From assembly GCA_026874595.1 (NCBI GenBank), contig CM049307.1:43776362-43840361 (forward strand): a stretch of 64,000 nucleotides of DNA. The letters are read 5' to 3'. The position numbers and the translations under genes were made by a program. The notes under the pieces were generated by a model, which saw only the letters and a list, made by a program, of their open reading frames with translations, made no database searches and was not told the DNA's origin. Each line of letters begins with the position of its first letter. Position 1 is the stretch's first letter. Below, piece by piece: positions 12,803 through 23,711 of this stretch. Source of the stretch: Sipunculus nudus (taxonomy: Eukaryota; Annelida; Sipuncula; Golfingiida; Sipunculidae).

Positions 12803-13024
12803 ATTCCAAAATGAGAGCAGGTGTTTTGGGCAGGTGTTTTGGCCAGCTACTATAGAGTGCAAGAAGACAGTTTTCACATTGGTCAGAAAAAAATTAGTTT
12901 AAGATTAGTGAATCAAGAACCTAAATACTCTGTTGAATTCCAATCTGCATTCATCTTAATTAGCCACAAATAAAGAACTATATGATTTACTTTCGTATCT
13001 GTTCCTGTGTTTTTGCAGCACGAC

Positions 13025-13184
13025 ATGGGGACCTTTGACGTTGTTTCTGTAAATTTCCGTGACCCAGCAGTTCTGGCTGCCATGACAGCTGTCGGTCTGA
13101 CCGTCGTATGGCTGACAATGAGGAGCAGGAAGGACAAGATGCCCCCGGGACCTAAGGGATGGCCGCTGATTGGGAACATACTGG
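13025..13184 (+). CDS. P450 coding exon 1 (membrane anchor, proline hinge)
   Basis: It encodes residues 1-53 plus one base. ATG at 13025 has G at -3 and +4. It comes just after an AG acceptor (TTTTTGCAG, exon from 13019), so a short leader reaches it by splicing. Upstream in-frame GTG at 13007 lies in the intron and is not used. Residues 14-33 (PAVLAAMTAVGLTVVWLTMR) form the hydrophobic anchor, followed by basic RSRKDK and the hinge PPGPKGWP. Donor is GGGTCAGT with the GT at 13185-13186, phase 1. Confidence 0.93.
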
Positions 13185-15052
13185 GTCAGTATTGAGCGGA
13201 GTATAGAGTAGGGCTTTTACAATGCACTGAATAATCAATGCATTGAATCAAAGGCAGTTTACAGCTAATTGATTATCAAATCACGAGTGAAGTATTCAAT
13301 TGCATTTATTGCAGTTATTGTCATGTTTATACATTTCAGTCACCACCATAGGAGGGAGGACTACTTAAATGGTCTCTCTGTCAGCATCCCCCTCTTTACC
13401 CTTTAAACTTGAATTTTATTGACCAACGCATAATATGACAAAAACATGCTTCAAATCATTCTGATATGTCACCAACAAATATACATTTTATGCCATTGAT
13501 CAAAGGGGACTTGAACTTAAAGAGGTATATAACCCTTCATTAATTACAATACATTTATTAATCAGAGCAAACAGGAAATATTGTGCAGTTAACAGAAAAT
13601 GTGCATGAATAGTTGAAAGCCATGTGTAATATTGAATTAATAATTCATATTTTGAGACAATTAATACTGTTTAACCTTTTCCTTAAACATTTTTAGTCAG
13701 ACAAGGCACAAATCTAATGCATTGGACCTTTTAAGCACTCAGGGAGGTGTTTGTGATATTTTCTCGGAGCCTGAAATTAGGTCACTGTGACACTGATGTT
13801 TTGGGGGCTGTGGGGAAAACATGATTTTGAGCACCCTTGAACTCAGACAGGGCACATATTTTAATGTTGAACCTAGCAACTTGTTAATGCAATCCAGGGA
13901 GGTCCATATGATATTTCCTTTGTAAAAGCACATATAACTTTTAAGGTTCCTGTGACCTGTATTCTTCCAGATACTTTAAAAAAACATGACTTGAGCACAA
14001 TGATTGTCAGATGTTCACAAATCATTTGATAGATGGGCACAAACAGTTGGACCTATAAAACAACAGGCAGCATCTAGGAATTTCCTGCAGAAATCTTTCT
14101 AGAAACCTAAAATTGGGTCAGTTTGTGACCTATAATCTCTGCAGACTGTGGACCAAACATGATTTTGAGCACTCTTCAAGTCATTCTTTGCTTGATTAAT
14201 TGCTTAACAGATATTTTGCATTAGATTATAGCATTGAAAATTTGCCACACGTTCAGTCTGTTATAACTTGTAGAATTTAAACAAAATCTGCCCAACCACT
14301 TCTCCTGTATTAGTTCTACAGAAATATTGCAGACGCTTGATAAATTTCATGACACATATTACAGTTGGAGTAAAATTTCAAACATAACTATATCATAAAT
14401 TTAATACATGGGTTTTTATTTTTAAATTTATTTTGACTTTATGTCAAATTCACTTGAGCGTCATGACTCATGGGACACCTTGTTTAGATCAATTGAATTA
14501 TCCTTGTAACAAAACACTTAAAAGTAAAAATAAATGGAAATCCCTACTGATTTTGTCTTATAAGCATATTAAGCATATTAGTGCATTGAAATTTGCAACT
14601 GGTTGAAGCTAGATAGCTAGCTACCTGTTTACTAGGTTTATAAAACTAGCTGTGTGCCCATAACCTGGACATGTGACCTTTGACACTTGAGTTTTAATAA
14701 TATGTATACAATATGGAAGCCGTAGTGAGCAGTTTCAAGACACTTTGAGAATTAAACCTTTCACGGTTGATAAGGGTGTGGGGATGTGACTTGACAGTGT
14801 CTTATCTGTGCAGAGCTTGGTGGCCAGAGGAAGTGTATCGGGAGTTTTAGGACAGGAAAACACTTTTCTTTGACCTCGCCCATATCCTCCAATTATTGCA
14901 GGAGACTCAGCTCGGTGTAAAATGGTTGTCACAATAGAGGGGCAGTCATGACACAGGAGGTATCATCAGGCAGGGTTTCACTTTCAGTGTTTCTTTTCAG
15001 CATTTTGTGTTTGATGAATGATCACATCACATCATACAGATTTTGTTCACAG
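13185..15052 (+). other. Intron 1, with a decayed family G-like element
   Basis: GT-AG intron. From about 13684 to 14489 it contains diverged tandem units with GAAATTAGGTCA and CTGCAGACTG words typical of family G elsewhere in the window. It finishes with GAGCGTCATGACTCATGGGA and CACCTTG before TTT, a decayed family G 3' end. Confidence 0.6.
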
Positions 15053-15136
15053 ATTTTAACCAGAAAGGGAAACTGGCTTTCCATATCTTGGCAGAAATGG
15101 GGAAGAAATATGGTGGAGTCTTCTCCATCAGTGTCG
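15053..15136 (+). CDS. P450 coding exon 2
   Basis: 84 nt between TTGTTCACAG and the donor GTAAGG. Phase 1 at both ends; the split codon makes GAT (Asp54). It encodes DFNQKGKLAFHILAEMGKKY and then GGVFSISV, the A-helix and beta-1 region that follows the hinge in microsomal P450s. Confidence 0.93.
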
Positions 15137-15503
15137 GTAAGGCCTTGTTTTATTCACCCACCTTACAGATAGGTTGTAAGTAAAGCTGTTTACCTGTGAT
15201 ATTGCCATGGTAACTTAACACATATGCATAGGACTCTAATTAAAATCACTTTTGATATTTACCAGTAACATGTATTTCATGTTTTTGTACACTCTGAATA
15301 CTAGGCTTTGTTTGATTAAGGTTCAAGTAGATTTCTGGATGCATGTGCATTGTAAATAGTACAGTTAATGCAATTGGTGGTTTACCCACATAAATATGCC
15401 ATCATATACCTGGTGTGGTAGGACCATACAATCCCTGTACCTTTTATGTTACCTTAGTGAAATAGCTTAGACAGGCTTCTGCTCAAAAACCAACTTTAAT
15501 TAA

Positions 15504-15506
<3 letters not shown>

Positions 15507-15596
<90 letters not shown>

Positions 15597-15597
15597 G
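15507..15597. repeat. (TA)n microsatellite
   Basis: About 90 bp of TA with a few TTTATA interruptions, inside intron 2. Confidence 0.95.
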
Positions 15598-15900
15598 TCA
15601 TTTAAGGCATTTGAATTTTTCCCACTTCAGTCATGTTATACTGTAGCTTTAATATCACCTGTCTCTGATTCCCACACTGGATGCCGAGAATAACCTGACC
15701 TCATTACCAATACGCTGATCACCCCCTTTGCTGTTTTATTCTTGTGTAACCAGTTGAGTTGAATTCAAACACAGCCTGTGAGGTCTATGTTGTGTCGGTG
15801 TGTTGAATTATGATAATGCTGTATCCTTCATATTAACAGTTATAAAACCATTTTTTTTCAGGCTGTATCATTGTCACAACACTTTTGTCAAAACCATTTT

Positions 15901-16461
15901 TATACCCCCGTCTTTAATTAAACCACTCTTCTATGATGGGAAGTATTTTGTTATACCCACAGTCCATCTTTCCAACTGTCTGTCCACTGATCCGTCCGTT
16001 AACTATTAGTGTTGCCGCAGTTACTTACCAGGGCTTTTTATTGATTTTCACGAAACTCACCATTACTACTAACTGATACATTAACTCACTTGAGTTCCAT
16101 TAGGGGCAAAACCCATGCATATTTAATGAGGTCAGAGGTCACAAGGCTGCTATTTGGTTTTGCCGGGATAACTTGCCAGGATTATGATGGATTTTGATAA
16201 ACTCAATAGAAATATATAATATCTCATCTAAGACTGATTTCCAGCAAACTTTCCATGCATATTGAATGAAGTTAGAGGTCACCAGACCTTTGTGGGGCTA
16301 TGATGACTAAGCAAAAATCTGATGGATATTCATGAAACTCATTATGAATATTAACCAATACAGTTTCTCACTTGTATTACATTCCCAGCAAATTTTGAGC
16401 ATATTAAATGAGTTAACAAGATATGTGACAGGCAGATTATGCACCTTTTGTGGTGCTCTTG
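15901..16461 (+). mobile_element. Family B element (rolling-circle-like, hairpin-CTTG end)
   Basis: It starts TATACCCCCGTC after a T run and is followed by a CTGTCTGTCCACTGATCCGT stretch. Inside, a unit of about 180 bp recurs (GGTCAGAGGTCAC, CATTAAATGAG words). The 3' end is hairpin GCACC (16441-16445) / GGTGC (16452-16456), then CTCTTG and TT. The hairpin next to a fixed terminal tetranucleotide, with no transposase, is like non-autonomous Helitron2/Helentron elements. That class assignment is inference. Confidence 0.55.
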
Positions 16462-16509
16462 TTTTCAAGTTGTATCATTGTCATAACAGTGGAAAACCAT
16501 TTTGTTCAG

Positions 16510-16608
16510 GTACAAGGAAGAATGTGGTTATCACCAAATCAAGAATTGCCCGTGAAGCACTGGTCACGAAGCAGAACGACTTTGCTGGCAGAGCGTCCTA
16601 TTATTCTA
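16510..16608 (+). CDS. P450 coding exon 3
   Basis: 99 nt between TTTTGTTCAG and the donor GTGAGT, phase 1 at both ends. It encodes TRKNVVITKSRIAREALVTK and then QNDFAGRASYYS, the B-helix and B-C loop (substrate recognition region 1). Confidence 0.93.
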
Positions 16609-16733
16609 GTGAGTACTGTATCACTTGCTGAATTAGAGCTAGACAGTTGCTATACAATAAGTATCACAATGTAAATATATACACTGATTTGATGATATAT
16701 ATATTGGTTCTAGTTATGGATATGTGTATTTAT

Positions 16734-17613
16734 CAGGGATGTGCCCACGCCGGGCGGCGCTGAGTGTGTGCGCCTGGCAGTCTTTCCTGGCGCCCGGCAC
16801 TTGACTGGAAAGTGTCAAAGCCTGCTCAGTGGTGATATTTTTAAAATTGTTTAAGCAATGAACAAAAATACATGCGTGTAAGCTTATCTCGCGGTGTTTT
16901 ACTGATATTACAATTAGTGACCCCTGGCGGATATATCTCAGTGCATGTCTCCCACACATCCAGTGACATCCAGTGGCCCCCAAAATGAATATTTAATAGA
17001 AGGTACTCTTTCACAATGTCCCGTATTTAGTGAATGTTGATGAATAAAATTTGGTAAGAAAGAAGTGGATGTAACTGCTAGGTAGCGCCACCTTGTATCC
17101 GTATAAAAGACTAATGCTGATATCAGCTTCTATGAAAACACATGACGTGCCAAACGTTGTTTGATTGACTATAATTGATAATCCACGTTAATATTCGCAT
17201 ATATTTGAAAGGTCACAGTTCCTAATGAGGCCAAACTGCCGTAGAATTGTGGAATGTGATGTTTGGTATGAGGTTTTAAGCGTGAACAACTGGATATGGT
17301 CCTTTCTTATACCTATATTATATGGAAGTAATTAATCTTCAACAAATCCTGACTGACAGAATCTGAACTGACAGATGAGTTCACCACGTTGTTTTACAAT
17401 CAAATATGCTCTTAGTGGCGGCATTGCTGTCTGCATATTGGGAATTAATAATACATTTTAGTATTACTAATGATTTATTCATGCAGCTAAAATATCACAA
17501 ATCACGTCTATAAAAATAAAATTTTAACTTAAAATATCCCGTGCCCCCCCCCCCCCCCATATTTCACGTGCACGGCCTGCCCACCCGTCACTCAAATTAT
17601 TTTTAGCACATCC

Positions 17614-17616
<3 letters not shown>
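16734..17616. mobile_element. hAT-like MITE (CAGGGATGTGC termini)
   Basis: Terminal inverted repeats CAGGGATGTGC (16734-16744) and GCACATCCCTG (17606-17616) are perfect over 11 bp. CAGGG ends are usual for hAT elements. The expected 8-bp target duplication is not clear because the right flank is a TA microsatellite. No transposase is encoded in the 883 bp. A C run lies at about 17545-17559. Confidence 0.72.
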
Positions 17617-17686
<70 letters not shown>

Positions 17687-17732
17687 TATATTTATATATA
17701 TATATATACATACATACATACATACATACATG
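17617..17732. repeat. Compound (TA)n-(CATA)n microsatellite
   Basis: TA run with a short AAAATATATATTTATA interruption, ending in about six CATA units. It directly abuts the MITE's right terminus. Confidence 0.95.
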
Positions 17733-18469
17733 TAACACTGAAGTGCATGAAATAGAGAGATCTCTTTGTATTTAGATAAACTGTTTCCGGGTTAAAACAG
17801 TGGTCTTCAACAGTGGTGATTTTAGACTCTGACTAGATCTCGGGTGGCCACTTTTTTAGACACTCAGTAAATGAGGGTCCTTGACCCAGACTTGTATTCA
17901 GACTCGCAGGTGAGGGCTCTAGATATCAATCCAAATTCATCTTTGAGTCCAGTAGAACAAAGCTCTGTCACATACTATTAAGGTTTATATACCTGTGCAA
18001 ACTGATAAGGCCATTATTTTTTTTTATTTTTTCATTTTCAAACCTGCAGACCCTAAAAACTGGAAAAGGAGATGAGATCATTTGATCATTCGATTGCAAG
18101 CTCTTGGCCTCTTTGATCGCCTTTTCAGTGTTTGACAATAATCAGGATTACAACAATATTAAATGATGTTTAACAGTCAGATTTACCATTATATACAGGA
18201 AATGGTTTGAGCTTTCAGATTTATGTGACCATAAACAGGATTTTCTATTAACTGATATGACATTAAGTGGGATTGACTGTATTATTTGGTCAAAGCTTGG
18301 TTATAGCTTGGTTCAGCTTGGTTATAGTTGACCTATCTAATAAGACCACCTGTGAATTAAGACCACTTGGCCAGTCTCATTGGTGGTCTTATTATACACG
18401 TCCCACCATATCTGGGTAACAGCTGCTTGTATATTGTTTCAGCACTAACTTGTTATATTGTCGTTACAG

Positions 18470-18563
18470 TGGACCTGTTCACTGGAGGTGGCAAAGATAT
18501 TGTAGCAGGTGATTTTGGGGAGGTGTGGAAATTGCAGAGAAAGCTGGCACATGGAGCAATAAG
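18470..18563 (+). CDS. P450 coding exon 4 (helix C), GC donor
   Basis: 94 nt after GTCGTTACAG. The split codon joins A from exon 3 to TG, giving Met115. It encodes MDLFTGGGKDIVAGDFGEVW and then KLQRKLAHGAI. W134 and R138 form the WxxxR helix-C motif that contacts a haem propionate. Keeping the frame into exon 5 (KFLQGEKLEE) needs the exon to end ATAAG, with donor GCATGT, a GC-AG intron. The alternative GT six bases on (GTGCTT) keeps frame but adds two residues and is a poor donor. Confidence 0.88.
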
Positions 18564-18802
18564 GCATGTGTGCTTTCTTATATTTCTTCTCTTATCATAA
18601 TTATCAAGATAATAATATAAAGCTGTTTGTATACTGTATTTGACCTAATGAGAAAATGTTACTTGCTGATCAGTGTCCTGTTTTTAGAAGGACATTCTGT
18701 AAAAGAGAGCATAAGACAGAATACTTTTCTAGTGTTTTTTTCTAAATGATTTTTTTAAGTGTTTTGTGACATTTCATACTTATCAGTGACCTTTTTTAAC
18801 AG

Positions 18803-18958
18803 AAAGTTCCTTCAGGGAGAAAAGCTAGAAGAGAGGATAAGAGAGAGTGTAGACAATTTGACAGAAGAACTGAAGGAACAAAAAGACCCCTTGGATCCTC
18901 TGACCCACCTCACTTTTTTGATGTACAATATCATTTCTAACACACTCTTTGGTAAACA
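18803..18958 (+). CDS. P450 coding exon 5
   Basis: 156 nt between TTTTTTAACAG and the donor GTGAGT. It enters one base short of a codon and leaves with CA of Gln. It encodes KFLQGEKLEERIRESVDNLT through to NIISNTLFGKQ, the D and E helices of a CYP2-clan P450 (the FGK(R/Q) turn is typical). Confidence 0.93.
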
Positions 18959-19340
18959 GTGAGTATACAGCAGTTACTATGCTTGACTTCATATTTGCAT
19001 GGTTTATATTTCATGATTTATACTTATTTAATGTTTGGCAAGGGTTCCATTTCGCAATACAAAATTCCTTAACACAGAGTATAACCATATTTATGTGAAT
19101 TAATTTCAATGGAAGACAATAAGAAAAGATCAGATTTCATTTAAAATATCATTCTTTGAACATACACAATCTATTTTTATTCATAATGTGAAATAACGTC
19201 CACTATTTTGTTTCAGCACTAACTTGTTTTAACTTGTTTTTTCCAACTTTTTAGTTTTCTTGGTGTAGGACATAGCCTTGTTGCTTAAGGAGCATTCTAT
19301 AGTTGCAAAAAATTAACTGTACCCATCATGTGCATGTTTT

Positions 19341-20569
19341 TAGCGAACCTGTGAGCTTATGCGATGGTGCGGCGTCGTCCGTTGTGTGTCGTGCGTCGTT
19401 TGTACGTTAACCATAGCTATCTCAAAAACGGCAGGAGCTAGCATCACCAATTTTTTTGCAAATTATCAGTCATCCAAAAAACTATATCGGATTTTGTTTA
19501 ATTTTTTTCTAACTGCAATTTCTTAGATTTTATAGGGAAAAAGCTTAAAAAGCTTAAAAAATCTTCTTCTCCAAAACTGTCCAGCCAAATTGTCCAATAT
19601 TTCACAGAAATGATCCCTAGAACAACCTTTCTCAAGTTTGTTCGAATGGTTCCAGTTTGGAGATTTTTTGCCGAGTTACAGGAAGTTGAACTTTGTTAAC
19701 TATGCAAAAAAGCATATAAAAATTTAAATCTCAGAAACGGCTGGAGCTATCATCACCAAATTTTATGCCAATATTGGTCACATAGGTCATATCTGAAATT
19801 GAGGTATTGGTGGCGCCACCTGCATCGGCCTTTTTTTGTACGGGGTCATTAGTGCCTGTATCACACTGAGGGCTACAAAAGACTTCTTCTCTGAAACCAT
19901 ATGGCCAAAATATTTAATATCGCACAGAAATGATCCTAGGGTAGTGCTTTGTGAAGTTTGTTCAAATGGTCTCTTTTCAGTGACTTATGGCTAAGTTATG
20001 GGAAGCTGAATTTAGTCATACGCCATAACAGCCCATTTTAGCTCAGTGGCTACAAAGATTTTCTTCTCAAAAACCACTGGGCCAAATTCTTAAATCTCAC
20101 ACATAAATTATCCTCAGATGTTGATAATTCAAGTTTGTTCAAATGGTTTTGGTTCAGTGCTTTTTGGCTGAGTTACGAGAAGCTGAACTTAGCCAGTTTG
20201 CTGTATTTTCCTATATGAGTTATAAACTTGTGAAACAAGACTGGTGGCTCCACCTACAATAATTTTTGTACAGTGTATGTCCCTGCTTATTTCTCAGGAG
20301 GGGTTTGATATATCAGTCTGAAAATTGGGCATATGTGTCTATCTCTGATAGCTTCCTTGTATACAAGACTATGGGTGCCAGCTACAATTGCTTTTGTGAT
20401 GTTTGCACCCATGCCAGAATTTCAGCAGTGATATTTGTGTAATTGTTTCTTATTCAAAATGTTCAGTGCCTGCATTGTTCATTTACATGAAAAGTAATGG
20501 TCCAGCATTAAAGCATAATACCTTGTGTATTTCCCAATGCACAGGTTCGCATTAGGCCTGTAAGCCTTG
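19341..20569 (+). mobile_element. Family C element, complete copy
   Basis: Starts TAGCGAACCTGTGAGCTTAT after a T run. Ends CACAGGTTCGC (20540-20550), then AGGC-loop-GCCT hairpin and CCTTG before TTT. The 5' AGCGAACCTGTG is the complement of the 3' CACAGGTTCGC, giving subterminal inverted repeats. Internal units repeat words such as CTCAGAAACGGCTGGAGCTA and GGTGGCGCCACC. No protein is encoded. The arrangement (subterminal inverted repeats, 3' hairpin, TT flank) fits non-autonomous Helentron-type elements; this is inference. Confidence 0.6.
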
Positions 20570-20839
20570 TTTCATAAAAGTTTAGTACATATCCTCTAGT
20601 AAACCTTGTATCTGAAATATAAGTCACAGCAGTTCATCCTGAATGCAATTTTCATAACCTGGTGATGTGGCAACAGGATAAGTGGCTTCTGTATAATATG
20701 TCATCATTTCAAATGGCTAATTTGGCTGTGCCTTAATTGCATAATGGTTAAATCTTGTTGAAATATGTCTTAATAATAACATATCAGTCTTATGGTATGG
20801 ATATATTAATCCTCATCCTTCATCCTTTAAAAAAGCCAA

Positions 20840-20982
20840 AAAAACTTAGTTTCAGCTTTGCCTTCTCCGATGGGGCCTCTTTTTCATGGAGGTTTTATTT
20901 TGCGTGATTATTCCCCTTTCCTGAATATCCCCAAATTTGGAACCAACACAAACAAAAAGCCAATCACAGTATGTTATATATA
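20840..20982. mobile_element. M1-family MITE 3' fragment
   Basis: It contains the GGTTTTATTTTGCGTG and ATTCCCCTTTCCTGAATATC words shared with the element at 58318. It ends AAAGCCAATCACAGTATG, a diverged form of the M1 right terminus. The left end is missing. Confidence 0.5.
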
Positions 20983-20998
20983 TAATGGACCTGCTTTT

Positions 20999-22110
20999 TA
21001 GCGAACCTGTGAGCTTATGCGATGGTGCAGCTTTGTCCAACTGCCGTCTACTGTTGTCCTTATGTTAACCCATGCTATCTTAGAAACAATCAGAGCTAGC
21101 AGCTCCAAATTGCATGTAAGAATCAGTTACATGCCAAACTTTACTGGATTGAGCTTATTTTTTTGGTCTGCATTAACAGCGATTTTATAGGGAAGAAGGC
21201 TTAAAAACATTTAAAAATCTTCTTCTCCTGTCCAGCCTGATTGTCCAATAGTTCACAGATTTGATCCCTGGAACAATCTCTCTCAAGTTTGTTCCAATGG
21301 TTCCTGTTCGGAGTTTTTTGGCTGAGTTACAGGAGGTTGAACTTAGTCATCTGACCAAAAAAGCACACTAAAATCTCAGAAAAGGCTGGAGCTATCATAA
21401 CCAAACTTTATGCCAATGTTTGTCAGACCATTCATATCTGAAATTGAGGTATTGGTGGCACCACCTACATTGATTTTTTTTTACAAGCAAAAATGTAATT
21501 TTAGAATATTCTGGCTTATACACTGTTTCATGATGAAACTGTTAAGCTGATTGGTTTAAACTTAACAAGAATTATTCTATGGTAGGGTTCTGCCAATTTT
21601 ATAAGAATAGATTGGGTAAATGCAGCTTTAAAAAAGCAGTGTAGCAAATTGAAAATGGCTTTTAGTGTTTGAAAACAGATTTGACAACATGTCAAGTTTC
21701 AACATGCCGAGTCAAGAGGTCACTCAGTTCAACCAGGTGCGGTCCAGACATCACCACGGCAACTAACCTGGCTCTGTCTGGTGTCTAGACATCTAGACAC
21801 ATCATCTAGCCCCAGAATGCCAAGATTAGAACTAGTGGAATTAAATCTTTCAACTGTTTGAAAAACTTGGTTTGCATTTTAAGCAAATCTGTGAGCTTAT
21901 GGGATGATGTGGTGTCATCCATCATCTGTTGTGCATCATATCTATCTCGCAAAGGACAGGAGCTAGCATCACCAAATTTCTTGCAGATTATCATCTAAAA
22001 AGTTCTATAAGATTTTGTTTATTTCTTGGCTAACTGCATTTTCTTAGATTTTTAGGGAAAAAGCTAAAAAACTTTAAAAATGTTCTTCTCTGAACCATGC
22101 TGCCAAATTG
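20999..22110 (+). mobile_element. Family C element, second copy without 3' end
   Basis: It starts TAGCGAACCTGTGAGCTTAT at about 20999. Within it a second internal start-like unit lies at about 21882 (AGCAAATCTGTGAGCTTATG). It matches 38974-39950 closely, including the junction TTGGTTTGCATTTTAAGC. The 3' CACAGGTTCGC end was not found. Sequence from about 22170 (TTTTAAAATGCCCTAGT) still matches 43396-43470 of the copy in intron 8. Confidence 0.55.
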
Positions 22111-22687
22111 TCTGTTCATCTAACCTAGTAATCCTTCCTGCCAAAAAGAATTTATCCAAAATACTCTGACTGATACATCCTAATTTTAAAATGCCCTAGT
22201 CCAAAACGTGCAGGTCCAAAACGTCCGTTTTGCTGAATTCATAATGGTGAAGGTAGATATGCAGGACATAACCCTTTACTGTTTGTATTTGGTTGTCACA
22301 AAACACCCCCTTACAGTTCAGATTAATTTAAGGTTTCTCACACTTTAAATTTTGACACACTGTACATTAATGTTATGATTGATAACCTGATCAGTTTTTG
22401 GTCGATCCTTATGAAATTTTAAACACATGTTACAGAGGTACCTAGCTAGAGGTTAATGACTTAATCAATCATTAATTTAACATATATCTATTAACCAGAA
22501 TCAGGTAAATTCAGGTAAGTATAGTGTCTTTTGTGTTTTAGCATATTTGTACTTGAATGTCTGCAGTATATTCCAGTGAAAACATTGTAGAATTTAGGAA
22601 CAATAAAAGAATTATCATCTGCCGGTACCTGATGTATTGTCATGGAAAGTCAAGGTAAAACAGGTAAATAAAATATGTATAAGATTA

Positions 22688-23711
22688 TTAGGGCCCCGCT
22701 TGAAAAGCGGATGCCCTATAGTAATCGACCTGTCCATCTGTGTGTCTGTCCATCTGTCTACCTGTCTGTCCGTCCGTCCAACTGTCTGTCCACAAATTTT
22801 TTTTTGGATGATAACTCCATTTAGGATTGACGGATTGAGTTCAAACCTGAAATATTTATTAACCATGGAAGATCCCTATCAATTTTCGGGTCCGGAGGTC
22901 AAAGGTCAAAAAAGTTATTCACAGTTTGGTGTTGAATTTTAGGTCCCTCTTTCAGCAGGGCAGAAATCATAATTGTAACCATAATTGTTTGTTCCACCTT
23001 AACAGTAGGACAGGTCCTCATGTCAACAGCAACGAGGCAATATATATGGGTCATAGTCATCCATTTTTCTGTAAGTTATGTGGTAAAAACCATTACTGAA
23101 CATCTAGTAAGGTTGCCCTCTCTTAGCAAATATGCATGCAAAAGGACACACATTTTAAACATAATAACTTGTAAAAATTATTTCCTATAAGGTCCCCAGA
23201 CTCATGGCAATGATGGACCTTTTAATGAACTACATGTTTGAAGATGGGTGACCTTGATGGATTTTAAGGGCACAGAGGTGATAATGCTTAAATGATGCTT
23301 ATCAAATAGCTCGCAAACAATTTGACTAACACTCACTGAACTTGCACCAGTAATGTTTGTTATGAAGGGCTAGGTCAAGTTCGACCTTGACAGAGGCAAT
23401 AATTCTCAAATGATGTTAATGCAATAACCCGCAAAGAATATGATGAATTCAGCCAAGACTTCAACCAAGAATAAATGGCACAGGTATTACAGAAATACAG
23501 ATACTAAAAATGCATGCAGTTCTTTTATATCATTATTTGATAGCTTTGAACATTTTCACTTTACCATATCTTTTCTTCCAGTTTATACATGTCAGCTGTT
23601 CTTTACAGGTTCTTTAATGTTCAAATATCACTCTATAAGCCCATGCTACAAAAGTACACCAAACTCACAGTACTTCAATTTATAATGACTGCATCTTTTG
23701 CGGGGCCCTAA
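22688..23711. mobile_element. Element F with perfect 12-bp TIRs
   Basis: TTAGGGCCCCGC (22688-22699) and GCGGGGCCCTAA (23700-23711) are exact complements. A hairpin (CCGCTTGAAAAGCGG inside GGGC/GCCC) follows the left end, then TATAG and a CTGTCTGTCCGTCCGTCC stretch. There is no transposase. The 5' hairpin plus GTCCGTC tract resembles families G and H2 in this window. Confidence 0.65.

Larger units (their letters stand above)
15137..16509 (+). other. Intron 2, with TA repeat and family B element
   Basis: GT-AG intron. It has a (TA)n run at about 15507-15597 and the family B element at 15901-16461. The 42-46 bp next to each side of that element are imperfect copies of each other, and the right copy includes the exon 3 acceptor region. 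Confidence 0.7.
16609..18469 (+). other. Intron 3, with hAT-like MITE and microsatellite
   Basis: GT-AG intron. It holds the MITE at 16734-17616, the compound microsatellite at 17616-17732, and near 18335-18400 a fragment with AAGACCACCTGTGAATTAAG resembling the arms of the pogo/Tigger-like element at 25341. Confidence 0.7.

Noticed and set aside
13007-13024. Start of the P450 at the upstream GTG (13007)
   Set aside because: It lies in a pyrimidine tract ending in CAG, a splice acceptor. ATG at 13025 has good context and gives a normal P450 N-terminus.
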